Assembly (NCBI GenBank): GCA_026415275.1
Contig: JAOAHK010000002.1
Location: 16,814-31,077, forward strand
Origin: Anaerolineales bacterium
GTDB taxonomy: Bacteria > Chloroflexota > Anaerolineae > Anaerolineales > UBA4823
Length of the DNA: 14,264 nucleotides
Direction of reading: 5' to 3'
Both the position numbers and the translations under genes were made by a program. Shown in pieces: positions 1-6,455 of the stretch (within the stretch, counting starts at the first letter, position 1; every line of letters starts with the position of its first letter). Under the pieces are notes generated by a model. It was given only the letters and a program-made list of their open reading frames with translations, was not told the DNA's origin and ran no database searches.

Positions 1-1227
1 CATTGGGGTGGGAGGTGAAGCGGTCGGAGAGGGTTCGCTCTGTGGCGTTTCGGTGGGGGTCTCTGCGGCAGGAATAGGCGCACTCTCCGTTGAGGCTTGG
101 GCAGCTTGTTCGGCTGTCTCTGGAGCCCCGCCTAACACCCAGCGCTCCAGGATTTCGATCAGCTCCGGCTTCAGGGCTTTGGTGGGCGGCATCGGCCCGC
201 CGGCTTCAATTTCCTCGCGATGCACCATGCGGATCAGGTTCGATCCGAGATCACCCGGGATCACGTTCGGGGCGTGATCGCCGCTTTGCATCACCTCTTC
301 GTACGTGCGCATCAGGTAGTTATTGTTCTTTTTGCCTGGCACGTGGCAGGAGACGCAATAACGCTTGAAAATTGGCGCTACATGCACATCATAAGAGGGC
401 ACCTCACCCTCCTTTAGCGTGGGCATGGTGGCTGCCACCGTTGCCTCTTCGGGCAATTCGGCACGGTCATCCCAGGTGTAGCGCATGAATGTCACAATAG
501 CTTCAATTTCGGTCGGGCTTAGAGGACCGCCAAAGGCACGCCCGAAGGGGGGCATCCCTTGGATCGGTTGCCCCATGGCGATGATATTGTATAGGGTGTC
601 ATCGCTGAAAGGATACATCACATCTTGGTCGTTGATTGGCTTTAAGACTACCCCTTCTAAGCCGGGGACACCCTTGATCTCACCGCCTTCTCCTTCAACC
701 CCATGGCATTCGACGCAATGCAGGGCATAGAGTTCCTCTCCTAACGTCATTTGTTCGCTAATCGTGGTGGCAACAGATACTTCCGCTTGGGGGGGCGTGG
801 TAACGGCAGCTAGGATTGTAAGAACCACCATCCCAGTCACAATGGTGCCCATGATACCCAAGGCAACTTTGCGTTTAGACCAATGGCGGTGTGGGTTGCG
901 GTCAATGAAGGGCAGCAGAAACAGGGTGAGCACAGCTAAACCTGGAATAACCGCTGTGCCGATCCACTCGATTTGACCCGGGAAATATTTGAGCAGTTGA
1001 AATAAAAAAAGGAAATACCATTCAGGGCGGGGGATGTAAGAGGTATCGTTGGGGTCGGCTTTTGGTTCGTTGGGCACACCAACAAAAACAGCCAATCCGA
1101 TGAGCAAAATAAAAAGCCCAAAGGCGACCAACAAATCTTTATAGATGATATCGGGGAAAAATTTGACCCCTTTTTGCTTGGCGTTGGTGTACTTTTCTTT
1201 ATAGCGTTGTTTGAGTTCTTCGTTCAT
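1..1227 (-). CDS. qcrC: Cytochrome bc complex subunit IV fused to two cytochrome c domains (QcrC-like), partial at left edge
   Basis: An open frame of 409 codons starts at the ATG ending at 1227 and stays open to base 1, so the stop lies outside the window. An AGAGGA ribosome site sits 7 bases before the start. Residues 1-145 resemble cytochrome b C-terminal domain (subunit IV): membrane segments near 31-50, 88-106 and 122-142, and the quinol-site motif PEWY at 68-71. Then come two cytochrome c domains. The first has CVECH at 171-175 and probable axial Met225 in GMPPFG. The second has CVSCH at 291-295 and probable Met346 in PMPPTKAL. A Pro/Ser/Thr/Glu-rich tail follows from about 370. It lies 57 bases after the cytochrome b gene and completes the quinol:cytochrome c reductase, passing electrons from the Rieske centre to outside acceptors. 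Bacillus QcrC has the same fusion with one haem; here there are two. Confidence 0.9.
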   Translation of the reverse strand, partial: MNEELKQRYKEKYTNAKQKGVKFFPDIIYKDLLVAFGLFILLIGLAVFVGVPNEPKADPNDTSYIPRPEWYFLFLFQLLKYFPGQIEWIGTAVIPGLAVLTLFLLPFIDRNPHRHWSKRKVALGIMGTIVTGMVVLTILAAVTTPPQAEVSVATTISEQMTLGEELYALHCVECHGVEGEGGEIKGVPGLEGVVLKPINDQDVMYPFSDDTLYNIIAMGQPIQGMPPFGRAFGGPLSPTEIEAIVTFMRYTWDDRAELPEEATVAATMPTLKEGEVPSYDVHVAPIFKRYCVSCHVPGKKNNNYLMRTYEEVMQSGDHAPNVIPGDLGSNLIRMVHREEIEAGGPMPPTKALKPELIEILERWVLGGAPETAEQAAQASTESAPIPAAETPTETPQSEPSPTASPPTPM

Positions 1228-1284
1228 GATTTATCCTCTGCTTGCTAGTCTCTCCCAACCTCCAACTTCTCCTACCGAATTTTT

Positions 1285-1944
1285 TCAATCGTTCTCGTCG
1301 GGGATATGAGAAATTCCCAAGCGAATCACCAAATAAAGATGCAAACCGATGGTGGCAGCGATCACGGCCGGCAAGAACCAGATATGTACCGAGAAGAAAC
1401 GCGCCAAGGTAAGAGCGCTCAACTCAGAGCCACCCCGCATCACGCTGGTAATAAAGGGGCCGATAAACGGGATAGTTCCCGGAATTTGCGTGCCAACTGT
1501 GGTTGCCCAATATGCGCGTTGGTTCCATGGAAGAAGATAGCCGGTAAAGCCCATTCCCAGAGTAGCGAGCAACAACACGACGCCGCTTATCCAAGTCAAC
1601 TCGCGCGGGTATTTGTAGGCAGCGTAGAAAAATGTGCGCAGCATATGAATGAAAACCACCAGCACCATTAAAGTTGCCCCCCAATGGTGAATCCCGCGTA
1701 TCAGCCAGCCGAAGCGTACTTCGTTCATGATATATTGCACACTATCGTAGGCATGATCTGGGGATGGCACATAGTATACCGTTAAGAAAACACCAGTAAT
1801 CCCTTGGATCAAGAATAGAAAAAGACTTGCACTGCCAAGCGTAAACCACCAATTTACCTTTGGCACTTTTCGGTCTAATACCACGTCATGAATTGTGGTC
1901 AACCCAAGCCGTTCATCAAGCCATTGAAAAAGTCGTCTTACCAT
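1285..1944 (-). CDS. qcrB: Cytochrome b, b6-type N-terminal subunit of the quinol:cytochrome c reductase
   Basis: This 219-residue membrane protein has the length and layout of cytochrome b6 and QcrB: four membrane helices with haem ligands in helices two and four. Visible ligands are His86 and His100, His187 and His202. The spacing of 15 between the last pair is that of b6f-type proteins, against 14 in mitochondrial-type cytochrome b. Other family marks are GYLLPWNQ at 135-142 and RGGSELS at 170-176. Position 35, where b6 and Bacillus QcrB carry the cysteine that binds an extra haem covalently, is Thr in WWFTLGS. The gene starts two bases after the Rieske stop, with an AAGGAA ribosome site inside the Rieske end, so the two are probably translated together. 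The quinol-oxidation PEWY motif lies in the next gene, as expected for the split form. Confidence 0.95.
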   Translation of the reverse strand: MVRRLFQWLDERLGLTTIHDVVLDRKVPKVNWWFTLGSASLFLFLIQGITGVFLTVYYVPSPDHAYDSVQYIMNEVRFGWLIRGIHHWGATLMVLVVFIHMLRTFFYAAYKYPRELTWISGVVLLLATLGMGFTGYLLPWNQRAYWATTVGTQIPGTIPFIGPFITSVMRGGSELSALTLARFFSVHIWFLPAVIAATIGLHLYLVIRLGISHIPDEND

Positions 1945-1946
1945 TG

Positions 1947-2432
1947 CTAGGCTTCCTTGAGAAAGATAAACAAATTTCCATCTTCAATTTTGGTCTCATA
2001 CTCATCGAGCGAGCGTGGCTGCGGGCCGGATATGATTGAGCCATCGATGGCAAAATGGCCGTCGTGGCAGGGACAGATATATTCTTGCACTTCTTCTTTC
2101 CAAGTAACACGACAGCTCAAATGAGTGCAGACATTCGAAAATACACGCACTTCTGTTGGTGAGGTGCGTAAGACATAGACACCATAACTGGTTGTGGTTT
2201 TTTCCCAGCCATGTTTCTTGGTGCGGGTGAAGGTAAATAAAGTGGGTTGATTGAGAGGATAATTGTCCAGCGGGCCCAGCAGGATCCAACTTTCTCCTTC
2301 TTGTTTTTCTAGGGCCGGCGAGAGCAAATAGCCAATTGCAGGCAATCCTACGGCTGCGCCAATTAAGGTGCTAATTGCCGCTCCGATTACGGTAACAAAT
2401 TGGCGGCGGGTCAGATTGGGCGAATTATCCAT
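1947..2432 (-). CDS. qcrA: Rieske [2Fe-2S] protein of the quinol:cytochrome c reductase, Tat-exported
   Basis: This is the iron-sulfur subunit that takes the first electron from quinol in the bc complex. From the ATG ending at 2432 the protein has 161 residues. A twin-arginine signal (TRRQF at 8-12) leads into one hydrophobic anchor at about 13-38. The cluster-binding motifs are CTHLSC at 102-107 and CPCHDGHF at 120-127. Cys102, His104, Cys120 and His123 are the ligands, and Cys107 with Cys122 would form the stabilising disulfide. An in-frame start 18 codons upstream (2486) exists, but the start at 2432 has a GAGGG ribosome site and places the Tat motif near the N-terminus. It is the first gene of a minus-strand operon with qcrB and the subunit IV-cytochrome c gene, behind a good promoter at 2477-2505. 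Confidence 0.93.
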   Translation of the reverse strand: MDNSPNLTRRQFVTVIGAAISTLIGAAVGLPAIGYLLSPALEKQEGESWILLGPLDNYPLNQPTLFTFTRTKKHGWEKTTTSYGVYVLRTSPTEVRVFSNVCTHLSCRVTWKEEVQEYICPCHDGHFAIDGSIISGPQPRSLDEYETKIEDGNLFIFLKEA

Positions 2433-2476
2433 GACAATCCCTCGTGCATGCTTTGAAGAAGCGATTATTGAGAGAT

Positions 2477-2505
2477 ATTCTATCAAGATATACGATGTTT
2501 CTCAA
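2477..2505 (-). promoter_or_regulatory. Candidate sigma-70-type promoter of the qcr operon
   Basis: Read on the minus strand, TTGAGA (2500-2505) and TAGAAT (2477-2482) are separated by exactly 17 bases. Each matches the consensus in five of six positions. The site lies 45 bases upstream of the Rieske start at 2432. This is pattern matching only; the transcription start has not been shown. Confidence 0.5.
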
Positions 2506-2513
2506 GTCGAAAT

Positions 2514-2557
2514 GTGACATAAAAAAATCGGTGACATCCATCATGGAGAAATAATAC
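2514..2557 (+). promoter_or_regulatory. Divergent qcr-sdh control region: GTGACAT direct repeat and weak sdh promoter
   Basis: The heptamer GTGACAT occurs at 2514-2520 and again at 2531-2537, 17 bases apart start to start. The second copy contains GTGACA, a five-of-six match to a -35 box, followed after 15 bases by TAATAC (2552-2557). The short spacer makes this a weak promoter unless an activator helps. The repeats could be an activator or repressor site acting on either or both operons. This is inference from position. Confidence 0.25.
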
Positions 2558-2614
2558 CTTAAATGCAATGAATATCAAGTAGAATTAATTCCAACAAGTG
2601 AAAAGGAGTTGAAA

Positions 2615-3001
2615 ATGGCAGCGAAATTTCAAACCTGGTGGCAAGGATTGCGCTACCGTGGCGGTGGGACGATGGTTGCTTGGCTGCTGCATCGAATTGG
2701 GGGATTAGCGATGGTGATTTTTGTCGGAATGCATGTTTTTGCATCGTTTTTGACCCAACAATTTGGCAGCGGCTTTGGCACTACTCTCAATATCATCTAT
2801 CAATCGCCATATTTTCAAGCCCCACTTTATTTTTTCGTTATCTTTCATGCTCTGAACGGTTTCCGAATCATCCTCTTAGATACGTTCCCCAAACTCCTGG
2901 AGTATCAACGGGAGGTCACTTGGTTGCAATGGATGGTGTTTATCCCGCTATATGGCTTAGTGGTGTTCTTTATCATCGCTGGAATCGTGAGCGGGGAGTG
3001 A
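2615..3001 (+). CDS. sdhC: Succinate dehydrogenase membrane anchor, cytochrome b subunit
   Basis: The ATG at 2615 lies 6 bases after AAGGAG (2603-2608); a TTG two codons earlier overlaps that site and is unlikely to be used. The protein has 128 residues and three hydrophobic helices, at about 28-47, 70-88 and 106-126. Conserved marks are HRIGG at 26-30 and HALNGFRI at 78-85. His26, His40 and His78 are possible haem b ligands, with His78 the likeliest since it lies in the motif shared with the next subunit. It anchors the dehydrogenase at the cytoplasmic face of the membrane and helps form the quinone site. It is the first gene of sdhCDAB; the next ribosome site overlaps its stop. Confidence 0.88.
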   Translation: MAAKFQTWWQGLRYRGGGTMVAWLLHRIGGLAMVIFVGMHVFASFLTQQFGSGFGTTLNIIYQSPYFQAPLYFFVIFHALNGFRIILLDTFPKLLEYQREVTWLQWMVFIPLYGLVVFFIIAGIVSGE

Positions 3002-3013
3002 AAGGAGGTCGGA

Positions 3014-3436
3014 ATGCGAAATCGAACAGTTCCTCAACCAGCTATGAGCTTTGAATATATCATGTGGATGTTCACCCGCATTTCGGGCTTGGCGTTGCTC
3101 TTTTTGGGAGCGGTTAGCTTAGTAATGGCGTTCGTCATGGGCGCCCGTGAACTGTTGGATATGCCCACTTTAGCCCGCTGGACATTCTTTCCTAACCCCA
3201 ATCATGTGGTCAACAGTAAGATCCCCGATGTCACACAAGGTTGGGCAAACGCTTATTGGCAGATTATGCAAATCGTGATCGCCTTTTTTGGCATATCCCA
3301 TGGCTTGAATGGTTTACGGGTCATTATTGAGGATTACATTGGCAACACAATCTGGCAACCGATGCTGCGCGGCCTGATCTTTTTGGTTTGGTTGTTTTTC
3401 ACGATCATGGCTGTTTTTGTTATTTTGGCTTCTTAG
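3014..3436 (+). CDS. sdhD: Succinate dehydrogenase membrane anchor, second hydrophobic subunit
   Basis: This 140-residue protein starts at the ATG at 3014, four bases after AAAGGAGGTC, which itself begins on the last base of the sdhC stop. It has three hydrophobic helices at about 19-43, 82-105 and 117-138, joined by a polar loop of some 38 residues. HGLNGLRVIIED at 96-107 is the family motif and closely echoes HALNGFRIILLD of the preceding protein, so His96 is a likely haem b ligand. RISG at 22-25 corresponds to HRIGG of SdhC. Place in the operon and the motif identify it as the second anchor. Which of the two small subunits should be called C and which D is a convention. Confidence 0.83.
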   Translation: MRNRTVPQPAMSFEYIMWMFTRISGLALLFLGAVSLVMAFVMGARELLDMPTLARWTFFPNPNHVVNSKIPDVTQGWANAYWQIMQIVIAFFGISHGLNGLRVIIEDYIGNTIWQPMLRGLIFLVWLFFTIMAVFVILAS

Positions 3437-3461
3437 TATGTGGTAAAGGAGCAACAATCTA

Positions 3462-5258
3462 ATGAAAGTTCATCAATTTGATGTGGTAGTACTTGGCGCT
3501 GGCGGAGCAGGATTAATGGCAGCGTTATACGCGTCGAAAACGGCAACAACCGCAGTAGTTAGCAAACTATATCCCAGCCGCTCACACACAGGCACGGCGC
3601 AAGGAGGGGTTGGGGCAGCCCTAGGTAACCTTGAAGAAGACCATCCTGAATGGCATACGTTTGATACGGTCAAAGGCAGCGATTACCTTGGGGATCAAGA
3701 CGCCATTGAGTTCATGTGCAACGAAGCCGTGCGCGCCGTGTACGAACTTGAGCACATGGGCTTGCCCTTCTCACGCACACCCGATGGACGCATTGCGCAA
3801 CGTCCATTTGGCGGGCACACCAATAACATTACTGGCAAACCAGTGCGCCGTTCGTGTTACGCCGCCGACCGCACGGGTCACATGATCTTGCAAACCCTTT
3901 ACCAACAGTGCATCAAAAACAATGTCACCTTTTTCAATGAGTTTCAAGTATTGGATCTAATTCTGGTAAATGGCGTTGCTCAGGGCGTTGTAGCCATCGA
4001 GTTGGCAACCAGCGAGTTTCACATCTTTCACGCCAATGCAGTGATCATTGCCACAGGCGGGCATGGGCGCATTTGGAAGATCACTTCGAATGCCTATGCC
4101 ATGACCGGAGATGGCGTTGCGATTGCCTTGCGGCGTGGCATTCCAGCTGAGGATATGGAATTCTTCCAATTTCATCCCACTGGTATCTACAAGTTGGGAA
4201 TTCTGATCACTGAAGGGGTGCGTGGTGAGGGGGGTGTCCTGATCAATGGACAAGGCGAGCGCTTTATGGAGCGCTATGCGCCACGCGTCAAGGATTTAGC
4301 CTCTCGCGATGTGGTCAGCCGGGCAATGTATCTTGAATTGCGTGAAGGACGCGGCATAGACGGGAAAGATTTTCTATACCTCGATGTTCGCCCCGAAACT
4401 GTTAACAAGTTCGCAGCACTGGATGGCCGAACCCGCCCAGATGGCAGTCCCTACCGTGTGACAACCGAAGAGTTGCTCTTGAAACTGCCCGATATCATCG
4501 ATTTTTGTCGCACCTATTTAGGCATCGATCCCATCCAACAACCCATGCCCGTGCAACCCACTGCCCACTACGCCATGGGGGGCATACCAACGAACCGGTT
4601 TGGAGAGGTAGTGATTGACGAAAAGAATAAAGTCTTGCCCGGTTTATATGCTGCTGGCGAAGTATCTTGTGTTTCAGTGCATGGCGCCAACCGTTTAGGA
4701 ACGAACTCCTTGCTGGATTTGATCGTCTTCGGCAAACATGCTGGTTTGCGCGCCGCAGAGTATGCCTGCCAAACACAGTTCAAAACCCTTCCCAAAGACG
4801 CGGCTGACTTTGCCCGCGAGCAATTGGACAGCCTGCGGCGCTGCAAAGGGGAAGGCGAACGAGTTTCCGCCATTGCCGAAGAGATGAAAGAGGTGATGAT
4901 GGAACATGTAGGCGTTTTCCGCACCGCCGAAGGAATGGAACAAGCCCTGAAGAAACTGCAAGAGCTTAAGGAACGCTATCGTAACCTAAAACTGGATGAT
5001 TGTGGCACAGTGTTCAACACCGAATTGTTGAACGCCTGGGAAATTGGCAATCTGTTGGATTTGGCCATCGTGACCACTGCCTCGGCTTTAGCGCGCAAGG
5101 AGAGCCGCGGCGCCCACGCCCGCGAAGACTACCCCAAACGGGATGACAAAAACTGGCTAAAACACACCCTAGCTTGGCTGGAAGACGATGGCAAAGTTAA
5201 ACTGCGCTACAAACCGGTGGTCATCACCAAATATCCGCCAAAGGAACGAACCTACTAA
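3462..5258 (+). CDS. sdhA: Succinate dehydrogenase flavoprotein subunit
   Basis: This 598-residue protein oxidises succinate to fumarate in the citric acid cycle and passes electrons to the iron-sulfur subunit. The FAD-binding motif GAGGAG is at 12-17. His42 in SRSHTGTAQGG is the residue that binds FAD covalently in this family. Active-site segments are FHPTGIY (His238), TEGVRGEGG at 250-258, LASRDVVSR (Arg282, the proton-shuttle arginine), HYAMGG (His369) and HGANRLGTNS (His407, Arg411). The start ATG follows AAAGGAG by 10 bases. The length is close to the usual 570-600. Fumarate reductases share these motifs, but the pairing with two anchors and the nearby aerobic-type bc complex favour the succinate-oxidising direction. 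It is followed by sdhB after 11 bases. Confidence 0.96.
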   Translation: MKVHQFDVVVLGAGGAGLMAALYASKTATTAVVSKLYPSRSHTGTAQGGVGAALGNLEEDHPEWHTFDTVKGSDYLGDQDAIEFMCNEAVRAVYELEHMGLPFSRTPDGRIAQRPFGGHTNNITGKPVRRSCYAADRTGHMILQTLYQQCIKNNVTFFNEFQVLDLILVNGVAQGVVAIELATSEFHIFHANAVIIATGGHGRIWKITSNAYAMTGDGVAIALRRGIPAEDMEFFQFHPTGIYKLGILITEGVRGEGGVLINGQGERFMERYAPRVKDLASRDVVSRAMYLELREGRGIDGKDFLYLDVRPETVNKFAALDGRTRPDGSPYRVTTEELLLKLPDIIDFCRTYLGIDPIQQPMPVQPTAHYAMGGIPTNRFGEVVIDEKNKVLPGLYAAGEVSCVSVHGANRLGTNSLLDLIVFGKHAGLRAAEYACQTQFKTLPKDAADFAREQLDSLRRCKGEGERVSAIAEEMKEVMMEHVGVFRTAEGMEQALKKLQELKERYRNLKLDDCGTVFNTELLNAWEIGNLLDLAIVTTASALARKESRGAHAREDYPKRDDKNWLKHTLAWLEDDGKVKLRYKPVVITKYPPKERTY

Positions 5259-5269
5259 GCGAGGTGGCA

Positions 5270-5974
5270 ATGGAAATCAAAGTCAAAATTCTGCGTTTCA
5301 ACCCCGAAACTGATAAGCGTCCGCATTATCAAACTTTTCGTGTCGAAGCAGAACCCACCGACCGGGTCTTAGATTTGCTGGAGAAGATCAAAGGCTACCA
5401 GGATGGTAGCTTGGCTTTTCGGCGCTCTTGCGCACATGGCATTTGTGGATCGGATGCAATGCGGATTAATGGCATGAATCGCTTAGCCTGCAAGACATTG
5501 GTCAAAGACTTGAGCAAAGGCACGATTACCGTCGAGCCGCTTTTGGGTTTATCCCTTATCAAAGATTTGATTGTGGATATGGATCCTTTCTTTGAGCATT
5601 ACGAATCGGTGATGCCCTATCTGGTCAATGATGAGCCACCGCCGTTGAAAGAGCGTCTGCAATCCCCCGAAGAGCGTGAACGCTTCGACGATACGACCAA
5701 GTGTATTTTATGCGCTGCTTGTACCACTTCTTGTCCCTCGTTCTGGTCAAACGGCCGCTATGTCGGGCCTGCGGCGATTGTCAATGCTCATCGTTTCATC
5801 TTCGACAGCCGCGACCGCGCCGGAGCCGAACGCCTGCGCATCCTAAGCGACCAATTTGGCGTCTATCGCTGTCACACGATTTTCAACTGCACGCTCGCTT
5901 GCCCGCGCGAGATTCAGATCACCAAAGCGATTGGCGAGATAAAACGGGCAATTGCTACAGGAAGTTTGGATTAA
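5270..5974 (+). CDS. sdhB: Succinate dehydrogenase iron-sulfur subunit
   Basis: The protein of 234 residues carries the three iron-sulfur centres that take electrons from FAD to quinone. The plant-type [2Fe-2S] motif has Cys54, Cys59, Asp62 and Cys74, with Asp in the third place as in E. coli SdhB. The [4Fe-4S] and [3Fe-4S] ligands are in CILCAACTTSC at 145-155 (Cys145, 148, 151, 155) and CHTIFNCTLAC at 201-211 (Cys201, 207, 211). Two starts are close: GTG at 5264 and ATG at 5270. I chose the ATG because GAGG at 5261-5264 serves it with a 5-base gap and overlaps the GTG. It is the last gene of sdhCDAB. No clear terminator hairpin follows. Confidence 0.95.
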   Translation: MEIKVKILRFNPETDKRPHYQTFRVEAEPTDRVLDLLEKIKGYQDGSLAFRRSCAHGICGSDAMRINGMNRLACKTLVKDLSKGTITVEPLLGLSLIKDLIVDMDPFFEHYESVMPYLVNDEPPPLKERLQSPEERERFDDTTKCILCAACTTSCPSFWSNGRYVGPAAIVNAHRFIFDSRDRAGAERLRILSDQFGVYRCHTIFNCTLACPREIQITKAIGEIKRAIATGSLD

Positions 5975-6042
5975 GCCCATTGGGTATGGCTATGGAGTGA
6001 CTAGTTGCCAATCGAAGGGGGTGTGGTGTTAAGAAAACCGCA

Positions 6043-6051
6043 TGATATACT
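6043..6051 (+). promoter_or_regulatory. Extended -10 promoter of the DUF2203-MFS unit
   Basis: TGATATACT fits the extended -10 pattern TGnTATAAT with one mismatch. No good -35 is seen 16-18 bases upstream, which an extended -10 can tolerate. The expected transcription start near 6058 leaves a leader of about 20 bases before the GTG at 6081 and almost none before the ATG at 6063, which supports the GTG start. Confidence 0.4.
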
Positions 6052-6052
6052 T

Positions 6053-6064
6053 ATGATCGATCAT
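6053..6064 (+). promoter_or_regulatory. Perfect 12-bp palindrome, possible operator
   Basis: ATGATCGATCAT is its own reverse complement and sits one base after the -10 box, over the expected transcription start. A repressor bound here would block initiation of the DUF2203-MFS unit. The role is inferred only from symmetry and position. Confidence 0.35.
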
Positions 6065-6068
6065 GAAC

Positions 6069-6083
6069 AAGGAGCCTGTTGTG
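6069..6083 (+). promoter_or_regulatory. Ribosome binding site and GTG start of the DUF2203 gene
   Basis: AAGGAG at 6069-6074 is followed after 6 bases by GTG at 6081. The site lies inside the frame that would start at the ATG at 6063, which has no ribosome site of its own. This decides the start in favour of GTG. Confidence 0.6.
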
Positions 6084-6455
6084 CCGCGTTACTTTACTCT
6101 TGAAGAAGCCAATGATGTAGTCCGCCAAATCCAACCCCTGTTGAGCAAGATTTTAGAAATTCGGCAGCGCGTGTTGGAACGGCGGCCTGATCTGATCCCT
6201 ATTCTCCAAAAAGTTCGCGGCAATGGCGGCAGCCGCATGGCAAGTGAATTGGTCGATGAGTTTCGTCGTTTAGAAGCGTTGGTGGCTCAGATTCAAGCCA
6301 GCGGTGCGATTGTGAAGGACATCAACCGTGGATTAATCGATTTCCCTCACTGGCGAGATGGACGCGAAGTTTATTTGTGTTGGCAGTTCGGCGAGGACGA
6401 AATCCAGTACTGGCATGAAATTGATGCCGGTTTCGCGGGACGCCAACCCCTATGA
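6081..6455 (+). CDS. DUF2203 family protein
   Basis: Read from the GTG at 6081, this 124-residue soluble protein opens with PRYFTLEEAN, the usual beginning of DUF2203 proteins. It ends with the conserved block GLIDFPHWRDGREVYLCWQF and a Glu-rich stretch with YWHEIDAGFAGR. Between them the helices at about 14-90 look coiled-coil-like and rich in Arg, Glu and Leu. The function of this family is not known to me. Its stop overlaps the start of the next gene (ATGA, 6452-6455), so it is translationally coupled to an MFS transporter. The link may be functional, but nothing in the sequence names a substrate. Confidence 0.85.
   Translation: MPRYFTLEEANDVVRQIQPLLSKILEIRQRVLERRPDLIPILQKVRGNGGSRMASELVDEFRRLEALVAQIQASGAIVKDINRGLIDFPHWRDGREVYLCWQFGEDEIQYWHEIDAGFAGRQPL

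Noticed and set aside
8..417. Three overlapping plus-strand open frames at the left edge
   Set aside because: They are antisense to the subunit IV-cytochrome c gene, whose CxxCH motifs and open frame explain the region.
1306..1671. A 121-codon plus-strand open frame
   Set aside because: It is the shadow of the cytochrome b gene, and its Gln/His-rich product is unlike any family I know.
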